Below are positions 52,777 to 63,011 of a DNA stretch of 64,000 nt, piece by piece. How positions within the stretch are numbered: the stretch's first letter is position 1; every line of letters starts with the position of its first letter. The notes below the pieces were generated by a model that saw nothing but the letters and a program-made list of their open reading frames with translations, did no database searches and had not been told where the DNA came from. The stretch comes from Pseudoalteromonas nigrifaciens (GTDB lineage Bacteria > Pseudomonadota > Gammaproteobacteria > Enterobacterales > Alteromonadaceae), in NCBI RefSeq assembly GCF_002221505.1, contig NZ_CP011036.1, positions 2,728,001 to 2,792,000 of the forward strand, given 5' to 3'. A program made the position numbers and the translations under genes.

Positions 52777-53697
52777 CTACCTTACATCGATAGGATCAGA
52801 CTCTTTGGCTTTTCCTTGTAAAATAGATATTTCAACGCGACGATTACGACGGCGATCTTCATTGCTGTCATTTGGCACTAACGGCCGGGTTTCAGCACGC
52901 CCTACTACCATCATTCTATTTTTATCAAATCCAACTACTTTTTGCAGCTCACTAGCTACTGCAACTGCACGCTTAGATGAAAGATCCCAGTTATTAATAT
53001 ATAACTCGTTTGAAACCTGAAAATCGTCGGTATGCCCCGACACAGTAATTTCTCCAGGCACATCTTTTAATAGCACGCCAATTTCTTGAATAATGGGTTT
53101 AAACTTAGGTTGTAAAAATGCACTACCCGAAGGGAAAGAGCCATTTTCACGAATACGAATAATTATTTGCTGCCCTAATGATTCAAGCTCTATGGCACCA
53201 TCAATTATTTGTTTTTCTAATTGCTGGGCGATTTTTTTAACTAAGTCGTTTGTTTGCTGTTGATCGGCCGCTGAAATTGCTTGATCCGATGCTTGCTCTT
53301 TGGAAGTACTACGAGACTCGCCACCACGTTTATCGCCCCGCTGCTCTTGCCTTCCGCCTGCTGAGCTTTCATCACCTGCCTGAAACTCTAACATTTGCTG
53401 GGTCATTTCTACCGTTTGCTGTTGAATTGTTTCAATTGGGGTAGGCTCTGGCTTGCCCGGAGTAAACTCCATAGCAATAACTGATGTGCCTTTGGGAATA
53501 TCTTTAACTTCTATTTTATTTTGTACACCAAATGCAAATTTCATCGAACCGGCAATTTGTTTAAATTTAAGTACATCCATTTCAGAAAACGCAAGCAAGA
53601 GCACAAAAAAGCACATTAATAGCGACATTAAATCTGCGAATGTCCCCATCCACGCAGGTAAACCTGGGGGTGGGCACTTGCACTCTTGATCAGACAT
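52777..53697 (-). CDS. pomB: Sodium-type flagellar stator protein PomB (MotB family)
   Basis: A 306-residue stator subunit: cytoplasmic N-terminus with CKCPPPGLPAW, one membrane helix containing the ion-binding Asp22 (FADLMSLLMCFFVLLL), a long acidic/glutamine-rich linker and a C-terminal OmpA-type peptidoglycan-binding domain (ITVSGHTDDFQVS, LSSKRAVAVASELQK, RRRNRRVEI). The N-terminal cysteine-proline pattern and partner suggest sodium rather than proton use, by analogy to Vibrio PomB; ion choice is inferred. Confidence 0.9.
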   Translation of the reverse strand: MSDQECKCPPPGLPAWMGTFADLMSLLMCFFVLLLAFSEMDVLKFKQIAGSMKFAFGVQNKIEVKDIPKGTSVIAMEFTPGKPEPTPIETIQQQTVEMTQQMLEFQAGDESSAGGRQEQRGDKRGGESRSTSKEQASDQAISAADQQQTNDLVKKIAQQLEKQIIDGAIELESLGQQIIIRIRENGSFPSGSAFLQPKFKPIIQEIGVLLKDVPGEITVSGHTDDFQVSNELYINNWDLSSKRAVAVASELQKVVGFDKNRMMVVGRAETRPLVPNDSNEDRRRNRRVEISILQGKAKESDPIDVR

Positions 53698-53699
53698 AG

Positions 53700-54467
53700 T
53701 TAATCCTCAGTGTTTACTTTACGTTTTGATTCAGCTAGATAGTTTTTCAAAATACCTTCTATTACTTTTGGATTTTGACCATCTTGAATACCTAAAACCG
53801 CATCTAAAATTAAACGTTGATTCATTGCCTCTTCGTCTTTACGCAGCTCCAATTTTGTTTGAATAGGAATAGCGACTACGTTAGCTAAAAATGCGCCGTA
53901 TAATGTGGTTAACAATGCCACCGCCATAGCCGGACCAATTGCTTTAGGATCATCCATATTAGATAACATCGCAACTAAGCCTATTAAGGTGCCTATCATT
54001 CCCATTGCTGGGGCTATATCACCCAAAGATTTAAATAAAGTAGCACCCGACTCATGCCGTGCTGTAGTTAATGAAATATCTTTTTGCAGTGTGGCCCGCA
54101 CTACGTCTGCGTCGTGGCCATCTACTAGCATGTCAACGCCTTTGCGCATAAATGGATTCGGTATTTCTGCCTCTTCAAGTGCTAAAAACCCGCCTTTACG
54201 TGCTGAATCTGCAAGTTCAACTGCTTTTTCGATTAACTCTTCTGGCGACTCAAGCTTAAACATAAACGCTTTGGTAACCACCTTACCTATGCCAAAAAAC
54301 TGTGACATAGTAAAGTTTGATAAAACGATAAATAATGAACCGCCAAATACGATTACAACAGAGGGCGTGTTGTAAAACATAGCCATTTCACCGCTACTAC
54401 TCATAAACATGGACATGACAATTAAGCCAATTGCGCCAAGGATCCCAATAATGGTTGCTAAATCCAC
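53700..54467 (-). CDS. pomA: Sodium-type flagellar stator protein PomA (MotA family)
   Basis: A 255-residue four-helix stator subunit. GTG at 54467 is preceded by GGAGGG, and residues then start VDLATIIGILGAIGLIVM, as in Vibrio PomA (about 253 residues); the frame from 54500 adds 11 atypical residues. Conserved regions include the cytoplasmic loop around ESPEELIEKAVELADSARKGG, the third helix LGDIAPAMGMIGTLIGLVAML and the fourth GPAMAVALLTTLYGAFLANV. The stop is two bases before pomB. Confidence 0.92.
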   Translation of the reverse strand: MDLATIIGILGAIGLIVMSMFMSSSGEMAMFYNTPSVVIVFGGSLFIVLSNFTMSQFFGIGKVVTKAFMFKLESPEELIEKAVELADSARKGGFLALEEAEIPNPFMRKGVDMLVDGHDADVVRATLQKDISLTTARHESGATLFKSLGDIAPAMGMIGTLIGLVAMLSNMDDPKAIGPAMAVALLTTLYGAFLANVVAIPIQTKLELRKDEEAMNQRLILDAVLGIQDGQNPKVIEGILKNYLAESKRKVNTED

Positions 54468-54735
54468 ATTCCCTCCAAAGGTTTTTGCTTTTATATGCAA
54501 ACGTTTGTTATTAATTGTTTATCGGCAAGATACTGAATTGCTTAAGCCATTTTTTATAGATAAACATAAAAAGCTGGATTAAGCACTATTCTAGATCAAC
54601 TTGTGTAATCTATCTAATTATCAATTTTTTAAAACATAAAACGTTTATTAACGAAAAAACCATTTCATCCTTTGACCTAGTTTAGCATTCCCCCTAAAAT
54701 TGACTTCTAAATTTATTATGTAAGTTGAAATAAAG

Positions 54736-54978
54736 ATGGCGACTAAAAAACCTGAAAACTTAAGTTTCGAGCAAGCACTAGAAGAATTAACAACAATCGT
54801 TAGTGAAATGGAACAAGGTGATTTATCGCTTGAGCAGTCATTAAAACAGTTTGAGCGTGGCATTGCTTTAGCAGGCGCATCGTCTAGTAAGTTGCAACAA
54901 GCTGAGCAAAAGGTGGCTATTTTAATGGGCAAAGATGAGAAGTCTGTATTAACCGACTTTGATAATGATATGGAATAG
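54736..54978 (+). CDS. xseB: Exodeoxyribonuclease VII small subunit XseB
   Basis: The 80-residue small subunit of exonuclease VII, which with XseA degrades single-stranded DNA. It is a two-helix hairpin, FEQALEELTTIVSEMEQGDLSLEQSL then QFERGIALAGASSSKLQQAEQKV. It is the first gene of xseB-ispA-dxs, the standard gammaproteobacterial order. Confidence 0.95.
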   Translation: MATKKPENLSFEQALEELTTIVSEMEQGDLSLEQSLKQFERGIALAGASSSKLQQAEQKVAILMGKDEKSVLTDFDNDME

Positions 54979-54980
54979 CC

Positions 54981-55868
54981 GTGACTATTAAAGAACTTAT
55001 TACACATGCTCAAACTGATGTAGCCAATACTCTTAACCTTTATTTTGACCAATCGCTTAATACTGACGAGACCATAAAAGCCGCCACCCATTATAGTTTA
55101 ATGAATGGCGGCAAAAGATTGCGTCCTTTTTTGGTTTACGCAACGGGTAAAATGCTCGGCGCAGATAAGCAAGATTTAGACGTACTTGCTGCAGCTATAG
55201 AATGTATTCATAGCTACTCGTTAGTTCACGATGACTTACCAGCTATGGATGATGATGAATTGCGTCGCGGACGCCCAACCTGTCATATAGTGTACGGTGA
55301 AGCACACGCAATTTTAGCCGGTGATGCACTGCAAGCTTTAGCATTTGAGTTAATAGCCAAGCATAATTTTAACTGTAGTGCTCAAGCTCAAGTTAAAATG
55401 ATTGCTGAACTGGCACATGCCTCTGGGTTACAAGGTATGGTGGCAGGCCAAGGGCTTGATATTGCAGCTACTGATAAAGTAATAACCGTGGCTGAACTTG
55501 AGCGTATTCATAAGTTAAAAACCGGTGCGCTAATAAGCTGTGCAATTACACTGGGGGCTTTGTGCTCGAACAATGTTAGTCAAAACACGTTAGAAAATTT
55601 AGTCACTTTTGGCTATGCCATAGGGCTTGCATTTCAAGTACATGACGATATTTTAGACGTAGAAGGCGATACCGTTACTTTAGGTAAGCCTCAAGGGTCA
55701 GATATCGCTGCGAATAAAGCGACATATCCCGCTTTATTAGGTATGCTAGGCGCTAAAGAAAAAGCGCAAAACTTAATACAACAAGCCCATGCAGCGTTAG
55801 CAAATATAGACGCCGATACCAGTGCTTTAGCGTCACTAGCTAACTATTTAATTGAACGTGACCACTAA
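54981..55868 (+). CDS. ispA: Farnesyl diphosphate synthase IspA
   Basis: IspA makes geranyl and farnesyl diphosphate from IPP and DMAPP. The 295-residue protein has the first aspartate-rich motif DDLPAMDDDELRRGRPTCH and the second VHDDILDVEGD, with GGKRLRPFL at the N-terminus. It starts at GTG two bases after the xseB stop, and so depends on coupled translation. Confidence 0.95.
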   Translation: MTIKELITHAQTDVANTLNLYFDQSLNTDETIKAATHYSLMNGGKRLRPFLVYATGKMLGADKQDLDVLAAAIECIHSYSLVHDDLPAMDDDELRRGRPTCHIVYGEAHAILAGDALQALAFELIAKHNFNCSAQAQVKMIAELAHASGLQGMVAGQGLDIAATDKVITVAELERIHKLKTGALISCAITLGALCSNNVSQNTLENLVTFGYAIGLAFQVHDDILDVEGDTVTLGKPQGSDIAANKATYPALLGMLGAKEKAQNLIQQAHAALANIDADTSALASLANYLIERDH

Positions 55869-55980
55869 ACACGGCTTAAATGTATTGCAACTTAGCACTA
55901 AAATTATTACTGAACATCAAATAACTCAAACAACGCGTTTGCACAGTTAGTTGATGTTAGCGAAGGACATATATAAAACC

Positions 55981-57843
55981 ATGACACTTGATAGCAGCAA
56001 GTATCCATTACTTAATTTGGTTAACGAACCAGCCCACTTGCGAGACTTAGCACAAGATAAGCTTCCTGCATTTAGCCATGAGTTGCGTGACTACTTACTC
56101 AACTCGGTATCGCAAAGTAGCGGGCATTTAGCGTCTGGTTTAGGTACCGTAGAGCTCACTGTGGCACTACATTATGTGTATAACACCCCAGATGATCGCC
56201 TTGTATGGGATGTAGGCCATCAAGCTTACCCACACAAAATACTCACCGGGCGTCGCGATTTAATGCACACCATTCGTAAAAAAGATGGCTTGCACCCTTT
56301 CCCATTTCGCGAAGAAAGCCAATACGATACGTTTAGTGTGGGCCATTCTAGTACCTCTATTTCAGCTGCGTTGGGCATGTCTATTGCTGCGCAAAAAGAA
56401 GGTAAAGGACGCAAAACGGTTGCCGTTATAGGCGATGGTGCTATTACAGCAGGCATGGCTTTTGAAGCCATGAACCACTTAGGTGATGTAAAATCAGATA
56501 TGTTGATCATTTTAAATGACAACGAAATGTCGATTTCTGAAAACGTTGGCGCGTTAACAAATCACTTTGCCCGTATTTTATCGGGTAGCTTTTATACTAA
56601 CATTCGCGAAGGTAGTAAAAAACTACTCTCGGGTGTGCCACCAGTTAAGCAACTTGCCAGTAAAATGGAAGAGCATATTAAAGGGATGATGATCCCTGGT
56701 ACCTTCTTTGAAGAATTAGGCCTAAATTATATTGGCCCAATTGATGGCCATGATGTAAACATGTTAGTAGATACGCTGCGTAATATGCGTAACTTAAAAG
56801 GCCCGCAATTACTGCATATAAAAACCCAAAAAGGCAAAGGGTATAAACCCGCTGAAGCCGACCCTATTGGCTATCACGGCGTACCTAAGTTTGATCCTAA
56901 TACATCAAGTTTACCTAAATCAAAACCCGGTGCGGCTACATTTTCTAATGTATTTGGCGACTGGTTATGCGACATAGCAAAGCAAGACAGCAAGCTTATG
57001 GCGATAACACCGGCTATGCGCGAAGGCTCTGGCATGGTGCGTTTTTCAAAAGAGCATCCTGATCAGTATTTTGATGTTGCGATTGCCGAGCAGCACGCTG
57101 TAACCCTAGCCGCTGGTTTTGCTTGTGAAGGCTTAAAACCCGTTGTCGCAATTTACTCAAGCTTTTTACAACGTGCGTACGATCAGCTAATTCACGATGT
57201 AGCGCTGCAAAACTTACCTGTGTTATTCGCTATTGACCGTGCTGGTATTGTTGGCGCAGACGGCGAAACACATCAAGGTGCGTACGATTTAAGCTTTATG
57301 CGCTGCATTCCAAATATGGTCATTATGGCGCCAAGCGATACAAATGAGTGTCGCCACATGTTATATACTGGTTATCAAGCAAATTGCCCTGTTGCTGTGC
57401 GTTATCCGCGTGGTAGTGCTGGTACGGCAGAAATTGCAACTAATATGCAATTACTTGAAATTGGTAAAGCCGATGTTGTTAAGCAAGGTGCTAAAGTGGC
57501 TATATTGTCATTTGGTACATTACTTGAAAACGCGCAACTAGCAGCTGATGAACTCAATGCGACTTTAGTTAATATGCGCTTTATTAAACCGCTTGATACT
57601 GCGTTACTCAATGAGTTAATAAACAGCCACGATGTAATAGTAACGCTTGAAGACAATGCAATTTCTGGCGGTGCTGGCTCTGCGGTTAATGAGTATTTAG
57701 CAACGCAAAAAGCACAGGTTAGCATTCTTAACTTGGGTATCCCTGATGAATTTATTAAGCACGGTACACAAGACGAAATGCACGACGAAATGGGCTTAGG
57801 CGAGCAAGGAATATTAACTGCTATCAAAGCGTTTATTAATTAA
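55981..57843 (+). CDS. dxs: 1-deoxy-D-xylulose-5-phosphate synthase Dxs
   Basis: Dxs condenses pyruvate and glyceraldehyde-3-phosphate, the first step of the MEP pathway (also a source of thiamine and pyridoxal precursors). The 620-residue transketolase-like protein has [19 protein letters not shown], the thiamine-binding [19 protein letters not shown]...NDNEMSIS and the C-terminal RYPRGS. The frame runs back to 55951, but homologs start MTLDSSKYP at 55981; GGAC upstream has long spacing, so the start is not certain. Confidence 0.94.
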   Translation: MTLDSSKYPLLNLVNEPAHLRDLAQDKLPAFSHELRDYLLNSVSQSSGHLASGLGTVELTVALHYVYNTPDDRLVWDVGHQAYPHKILTGRRDLMHTIRKKDGLHPFPFREESQYDTFSVGHSSTSISAALGMSIAAQKEGKGRKTVAVIGDGAITAGMAFEAMNHLGDVKSDMLIILNDNEMSISENVGALTNHFARILSGSFYTNIREGSKKLLSGVPPVKQLASKMEEHIKGMMIPGTFFEELGLNYIGPIDGHDVNMLVDTLRNMRNLKGPQLLHIKTQKGKGYKPAEADPIGYHGVPKFDPNTSSLPKSKPGAATFSNVFGDWLCDIAKQDSKLMAITPAMREGSGMVRFSKEHPDQYFDVAIAEQHAVTLAAGFACEGLKPVVAIYSSFLQRAYDQLIHDVALQNLPVLFAIDRAGIVGADGETHQGAYDLSFMRCIPNMVIMAPSDTNECRHMLYTGYQANCPVAVRYPRGSAGTAEIATNMQLLEIGKADVVKQGAKVAILSFGTLLENAQLAADELNATLVNMRFIKPLDTALLNELINSHDVIVTLEDNAISGGAGSAVNEYLATQKAQVSILNLGIPDEFIKHGTQDEMHDEMGLGEQGILTAIKAFIN

Positions 57844-57867
57844 CCTCCTACTCATTTAAAGCATATT

Positions 57868-57893
57868 AAAAAAGGAGCCTAGGCTCCTTTTTT
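57868..57893. terminator. Bidirectional terminator between dxs and the propeller GGDEF gene
   Basis: A 26-base perfect palindrome, six As, GGAGCCTAGGCTCC, six Ts, giving U-tracts in both directions between two converging genes. Confidence 0.88.
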
Positions 57894-57913
57894 AATATCT
57901 AAATATTAGTTAC

Positions 57914-60900
57914 TTATCGCATCCATACTTTAATATCAGCTAAACCATTGGCTTGTAGCAAGCCTATTTGCTGTTCAACATTAGGGTTTTGCTCAAACTC
58001 AAACGCATCTAACTGCTCATCAAAGGTAATATTAGCGACCCCATCGCCACCGCGTTTTTTAACTTGATGCAGTGCAATATCAGCTAAATTAATCGAGGTT
58101 TCCCAGCTAATAACTTGGCCACCTAATAATGGTAGCGGATAAAACGACCAACCAATTGAGGCCGAAATATGAGTGCTTTTACCATTTGGCAATTGAAATC
58201 CATGTTCGGCAATTCCTTGGCAAAGATCCGACACATAGCTGTCAATTAAGTTACATTTAAAGTCACGTAATAAAAGTAAAAATTCATCGCCGCTCCAACG
58301 TGCCACATAATCTGAGCCCTGAGTACGCGAATTCAGTAATACCGCCATTTGCTGCAAACAACTATCTCCGGCAATTGGCCCATACGCATCGTTAATACGG
58401 CTAAAATTATCTAAGTTTATAATTAATAATACTAGCGACTTGCCCTGCGCTTGCAGTGACTGTGAGTTACGCTGAAAATGTTCAATATCTTTAGGTAGTT
58501 GGTCGAACAAAAAGCGGCGGCTACGTAACCCTGTAAGCTCATCTGAATGGCTCACCAGCTTAAGCTGTGAGTTAACCTTATTAAGCTTATCGTTTGCTTG
58601 GCGAAGCTCTAAGGTACGATCAGTGATCAACCCTTCTAACACTTCTTGTTTACGGCGCTCTTGCGCTCTAAATACCCAAAACACTAAATAAAACAATAAA
58701 ACGAAACCACTTGTGATCAGTAATCTAAAGTAAATTGTTTCATCAAAACGCTCAGGTACTACAAAAGCGTAATCAACAGATTGGGCTATGTTCCAATCCT
58801 CGCCTTGGCGTTTTGTTTCTAACTGAAACAAAAATGCACCGGCTGGAAGGTTTGTATAAATAGCTTCGCGGCGAGTATTAGCGTATCGCCAGTCAGTATC
58901 TAAACCATTTAATTTATATCTAAACTCAATACTATTTGGCGCGTAATAATCTATAGCTGTGTATTTTAAAGTAACATCGCGCTCGTCTATTTTTAATCGT
59001 GGTTTATTACCTAATGCAGCTGTGGTTAAACTACGTAATGGTGTAGTTAATGTTTCTATTTTAGGTTTTAAACCACGTAAACCAAACAGCTCAACGCTTT
59101 TAGGTATTTCAACTACACCTTGTAAACTGGGATACCAAATGGAGTTATCCATATCAACAACCGCGTCATGCCCTAAGCCATTACAACATTGGCTGGCTTT
59201 ACCATCGAGTTGGCGATCGAACGAGGAAATAACCTCTTCAACTTTTAAGCTTTGGATCTGCGTTTTAAATTGATCTACCGGCATCCGATAAACACCTTTC
59301 ATGGTGCTTACCCATATTCTTTTTAATTTTTCATCGTACTTTAAGCTAAAAATAGAACCATAGGGTAAGCCATTTGCCGCATCTAATTGCTGCCATTGTC
59401 CTTGTCCACTACGATAAAACAAACCATCGTTTAACGAGCCAACTAATATTCCAACTCCATCTATATGCAAAATACTGGTTACATAAGCACTTTCTAAGGT
59501 AGTTTGGTCGCCTATTTTTTCTATTCCTCGGTCAGTAAAGTAATACGCGCCTTTACTAGTACCGATAATGCCAAAGTTTGGTGCATCTAATACAAAAGTA
59601 ATAAACTTACTGCCTAAAAATGCATTATAAGCAAAGGGCCTTAAACCACTATAATTGAGTCGATACAAACCTCGGCCAGTACCAATCCAAAATCCGCCTC
59701 GGGTAGCTGAGCTAATCGCAAATACCGGGTTGTCGTTTAATGCGCGCCCAGGAAAGCTGTAAAGTGTGTCGTCTTCATAAAAGAATAACCCACGCCCAGT
59801 AGCAATATAAAGCCGATCGCCATCAAACTGTAAATCATGCACCGAGGCATGCCCATACTTGCTACTGTTTATTATATTAATAAAGTTTTTATTGGTATCA
59901 AAGTAACCAACACCGCTTCTGTTAGCTATCCACAGTTTGTCATCGGGTGATTTACTAATCGCCATTACCGTTTCAGTCATTTTAGAAATTGCCGAGTGAC
60001 GCTCAATGCGACCTTCGTGTGCCAGCCATAAACCTTCACTAAAACTGGCTAGCCAAACATTATTTTGATCATCGCGAAACATGTCAGCAAACCAAATACT
60101 TTGATCTAACTGACTTGGCTCAACCCATTGCCAATCACCTGACTTGCCACGAAATAATAAACGCCCATAAGTAGATACCCATAAGCCACCATTGGTATCG
60201 CTCATAAATTTATAAACTGCAGAGTTATTCACATTAGGCAGTGGGAAAGAACGTAGTTCGTCATCTAAATCTAAAAAATAAGCACCCAACTCAGAGGCTA
60301 AATATAAATTACCATTTAAAAAAGAGAGATCGTGCACTATGGTTTGCGCTAAGCTGTCGGGTAATGACACTTTGGCAGTAAGCTCTAAGCGTAATTTAGA
60401 AAAGTCGGCAGCGCTTTTTGTCAGGCGCAGTAAATGTCTGTCGTTTACTAACCAAATACCTTCAGGTGCGAGCGCCATTTTGCTCACAGAGCCAACTATT
60501 TGAGTAATAACAGTGGGATTAACTATGGGTGATGGCTCATTAGTTTGATCGCGTAAATCAACCAAACTACGATCAACATAATACAGGCCATTAGCGGCTA
60601 TCCAAATACCGCCTTTAGAGTCCTCTAAAATATCTCTAACGGGGCCTTTAATATTAAACTCTTGTGCACTAAGTGTTGCAGGGTCAATAACCACTAACCC
60701 ATTTTTGGTGCCGATCCACAAAAAGCCTTGGCCATCTATTAGTAATTTATTAATACCATTACTTGGTAAAAAAAGACTATTTTGCGTGTTGTAGTTGGTA
60801 AAAGTATTGCCGTCAAAACGACTTAAACCAAATTGAGTTCCCAGCCACATATAACCTTGCTGGTCTTGCACAACACTTTTGAGTGATTGCGAGGGGAGTC

Positions 60901-61000
60901 CATCTTTAATATTCCATTGTTTAACTACGTAATCAGTAATTGAGGCCCAACTTGGCATAGCACAGGTTAGTAGTACAAAAACTAGTAAAAATCGCATCAT
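57914..61000 (-). CDS. Beta-propeller (Reg_prop/Y_Y_Y) membrane diguanylate cyclase
   Basis: A 1028-residue sensor: signal sequence (RFLLVFVLLTCAMPSWA), two-component-type propeller repeats (DGLPSQSLKSVVQDQQGYMW, FLWIGTKNGLVVID, GGFWIGTGRGLYRL) over about 20-640, a Y_Y_Y fold (LKYTAIDYYAPNSIEFRYKL), one membrane helix (about 770-790), a coiled coil and a GGDEF domain. The catalytic motif is SGDEF (903-907), so activity is plausible. The usual RxxD inhibitory site is QGSD, so product inhibition may be lost. The periplasmic ligand is unknown. Confidence 0.88.
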   Translation of the reverse strand: MMRFLLVFVLLTCAMPSWASITDYVVKQWNIKDGLPSQSLKSVVQDQQGYMWLGTQFGLSRFDGNTFTNYNTQNSLFLPSNGINKLLIDGQGFLWIGTKNGLVVIDPATLSAQEFNIKGPVRDILEDSKGGIWIAANGLYYVDRSLVDLRDQTNEPSPIVNPTVITQIVGSVSKMALAPEGIWLVNDRHLLRLTKSAADFSKLRLELTAKVSLPDSLAQTIVHDLSFLNGNLYLASELGAYFLDLDDELRSFPLPNVNNSAVYKFMSDTNGGLWVSTYGRLLFRGKSGDWQWVEPSQLDQSIWFADMFRDDQNNVWLASFSEGLWLAHEGRIERHSAISKMTETVMAISKSPDDKLWIANRSGVGYFDTNKNFINIINSSKYGHASVHDLQFDGDRLYIATGRGLFFYEDDTLYSFPGRALNDNPVFAISSATRGGFWIGTGRGLYRLNYSGLRPFAYNAFLGSKFITFVLDAPNFGIIGTSKGAYYFTDRGIEKIGDQTTLESAYVTSILHIDGVGILVGSLNDGLFYRSGQGQWQQLDAANGLPYGSIFSLKYDEKLKRIWVSTMKGVYRMPVDQFKTQIQSLKVEEVISSFDRQLDGKASQCCNGLGHDAVVDMDNSIWYPSLQGVVEIPKSVELFGLRGLKPKIETLTTPLRSLTTAALGNKPRLKIDERDVTLKYTAIDYYAPNSIEFRYKLNGLDTDWRYANTRREAIYTNLPAGAFLFQLETKRQGEDWNIAQSVDYAFVVPERFDETIYFRLLITSGFVLLFYLVFWVFRAQERRKQEVLEGLITDRTLELRQANDKLNKVNSQLKLVSHSDELTGLRSRRFLFDQLPKDIEHFQRNSQSLQAQGKSLVLLIINLDNFSRINDAYGPIAGDSCLQQMAVLLNSRTQGSDYVARWSGDEFLLLLRDFKCNLIDSYVSDLCQGIAEHGFQLPNGKSTHISASIGWSFYPLPLLGGQVISWETSINLADIALHQVKKRGGDGVANITFDEQLDAFEFEQNPNVEQQIGLLQANGLADIKVWMR

Positions 61001-61035
61001 ATTGCTGCCACCTAGCTAAACAATCAAATAATAAA

Positions 61036-61521
61036 CTAAAAGGGTAGTAAACCTACTTTTATCAGCGCTTGCAAACAAATAAGTGAAAATATACCGGCAA
61101 GTACGTCATCAATCATAATGCCAAATCCACCATGGGCACGCTTGTCGAGCACACGGATAGGGCCTGGTTTGACTATATCAAAAAAACGAAACAGTAAAAA
61201 ACCAACCAATAATGTTTGCCAGCTCAGTGCCGTACCAATCATAGTGATGTAGTAACCTGCCACTTCATCCCATACAATCGCAGGGTGATCGTGTACCCCT
61301 AAATCATCTGCGGTCTTGCCACAAGCCCAAATACCAAAAACACTGATCACTACAGCAAATACTATTTGTAACCACAACGGGTAGTGCATGGTTATAAAAA
61401 TAAAAGGTAAAGCGGCCAAAGTACCAAATGTGCCTGGGGCTATAGGTGCAAGCCCAGTACCAAAACCTAAACCAAAAAACTGATGTGGACGCTTTAGGTT
61501 AAATAAACGCTTGTTGTTCAA
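61036..61521 (-). CDS. pgpA: Phosphatidylglycerophosphatase A PgpA
   Basis: PgpA dephosphorylates phosphatidylglycerophosphate to phosphatidylglycerol. The 161-residue membrane protein begins with FFGLGFGTGLAPIAPGTFGTL and has the catalytic acidic WDEVAGYY with the C-terminal GFGIMIDDVLAGIFS, both family signatures. Its start overlaps the thiL stop by four bases. Confidence 0.93.
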   Translation of the reverse strand: MNNKRLFNLKRPHQFFGLGFGTGLAPIAPGTFGTLAALPFIFITMHYPLWLQIVFAVVISVFGIWACGKTADDLGVHDHPAIVWDEVAGYYITMIGTALSWQTLLVGFLLFRFFDIVKPGPIRVLDKRAHGGFGIMIDDVLAGIFSLICLQALIKVGLLPF

Positions 61522-62492
61522 CTTAAATCCTTAGAAAAGTGCTCAAAACCTTGGTGCTTAAAAGTAAACTTTTCGCCTTTATGTAACAGGTCAATTTGCC
61601 CTTCGCCACTTTTTATTTGGCCAATACAAATTGCCTCTACGCCATATTGACGCAGTTTTACATCAAGCATACTTTTATTGCTATCAGGCACGGTATAAAG
61701 CAGTTCATAGTCGTCGCCGTAATTTAGTATAAACGGTAATTGTTGTTCAAAATCAAGGCTAGCTTTCATTGCATCCGAGGTGGGTATGCTTTCAATATTA
61801 ACCGTTGCGCTAACCTGCGACATATTTAGTATATGGCCTAAATCGGCTAGTAAACCATCTGAAATATCAATGGCAGAAGACGCAAGCCCACGTAATACCT
61901 GCCCTGCAGCCACTCTAGGTGTAGGGAAGTTAAGGCGCTTTTTAATATGTTTTAGATGCTCAGGTTCAATCGTTAAGCCTTGCTTGCGAGACTCTATTGC
62001 AAGCCCCGCATCTCCTAACGGCCCAGTTACAAAAATCCAGTCACCTACTTTTGCGCCATTTCGGCATAGTGCAGTGCCTTCAGGTACTGTACCTTTTGCA
62101 CAAATAGTAATACTCAAAGGTCCTTGAGTCGTATCGCCACCTATTATTTGTACATTAAAATATTCGGCAATTTCATGCATGCCGTCAGTCAATTCTTCAA
62201 TCCATTGCTGATCAATACTCGGAAGTGTTAAAGCGATAGAAACCCATGTAGGCTCTGCCCCCATTGCCGCTAAATCACTTAAATTTACAGCCAATGCTCT
62301 GTGCCCGAGTGCGCGAGGTTCAATGTCATCAAAAAAATGTACACCAGCAACGAGCGTATCGGTTGTTATAGCAAGCTGACAATTTTGCGGCACAGTAACT
62401 AATGCACAGTCATCTCCAATCCCTAAGTTAACATCACGGCGAGTAATACCACGACCTTTAAAATAACGATTAATTAATTCAAATTCCTTCAT
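61518..62492 (-). CDS. thiL: Thiamine-monophosphate kinase ThiL
   Basis: ThiL phosphorylates thiamine monophosphate to the active diphosphate. The 324-residue PurM-like protein has NLGIGDDCALVT at the N-terminus with metal/ATP aspartates, TDTLVAGVHFFDD, GGDTTQGPLSI and the C-terminal NYGDDYELLYTVP. The start (ATG 62492) has no visible ribosome-binding site and follows a terminator-like hairpin by four bases. pgpA follows with a four-base overlap. Confidence 0.93.
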   Translation of the reverse strand: MKEFELINRYFKGRGITRRDVNLGIGDDCALVTVPQNCQLAITTDTLVAGVHFFDDIEPRALGHRALAVNLSDLAAMGAEPTWVSIALTLPSIDQQWIEELTDGMHEIAEYFNVQIIGGDTTQGPLSITICAKGTVPEGTALCRNGAKVGDWIFVTGPLGDAGLAIESRKQGLTIEPEHLKHIKKRLNFPTPRVAAGQVLRGLASSAIDISDGLLADLGHILNMSQVSATVNIESIPTSDAMKASLDFEQQLPFILNYGDDYELLYTVPDSNKSMLDVKLRQYGVEAICIGQIKSGEGQIDLLHKGEKFTFKHQGFEHFSKDLS

Positions 62493-62496
62493 ACAC

Positions 62497-62519
62497 AAAA
62501 AAGCCGACCTATGCCGGCT
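62497..62519 (-). terminator. Terminator-like hairpin immediately before thiL
   Basis: On the minus strand an AGCCG/CGGCT stem with an eight-base loop is followed by six Ts (62497-62502), and four bases later by the thiL ATG. It lies 66 bases beyond the nusB stop. Confidence 0.75.
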
Positions 62520-62585
62520 CTCCTTTTTAACGGTAATTTATACCAGCCAGTTCTGATAAAATAATTATCAAAATTTGACTAAATA

Positions 62586-62996
62586 TTACTTACGTAAATG
62601 CTTAACTGCTTTATCAAGTACACCGTTTACAAATTTATGGCTATCTTCAGCGCCAAACATTTTAGCTAATTCAATGCTTTCGTTGATAGCCACTTTGTAT
62701 GGAACATCTTCACGAAATTTTAGCTCATAGCTGCTTAAACGTAATATTGCGCGTTCAACCATATCTAACTCATCGAATGGACGGGTTAAATGCGGTGATA
62801 CAGCCTCGTCTAGTTGCTTATAATTTACCGCAACGCCACTGGCTAAATCTTTAAAATATTCAACATCAATTTTAGTCACGTCGTTTTCGATCAACATTTG
62901 TTGTTCGATATCGGCAATTGCATTGCCACTTAATTGCCAAGAATAAATGGCCTGAAGTGCTAATATACGTGCTTTACGTCTTGCTGCTGGTTTCAC
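62586..62996 (-). CDS. nusB: Transcription antitermination factor NusB
   Basis: NusB binds NusE (S10) and boxA RNA to prevent premature termination of rRNA transcripts, such as the operon at 42484-48134. The 136-residue protein is all-helical with [39 protein letters not shown] and [19 protein letters not shown]. It lies 15 bases downstream of ribH in the usual ribH-nusB-thiL-pgpA order. Confidence 0.96.
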   Translation of the reverse strand: MKPAARRKARILALQAIYSWQLSGNAIADIEQQMLIENDVTKIDVEYFKDLASGVAVNYKQLDEAVSPHLTRPFDELDMVERAILRLSSYELKFREDVPYKVAINESIELAKMFGAEDSHKFVNGVLDKAVKHLRK

Positions 62997-63011
62997 AAAA
63001 ATTCCTTAAAC

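Noticed and set aside
54648..55091. Antisense frame of 147 codons opposite xseB and the start of ispA
   Set aside because: It opposes two well-recognised genes and has no family resemblance.
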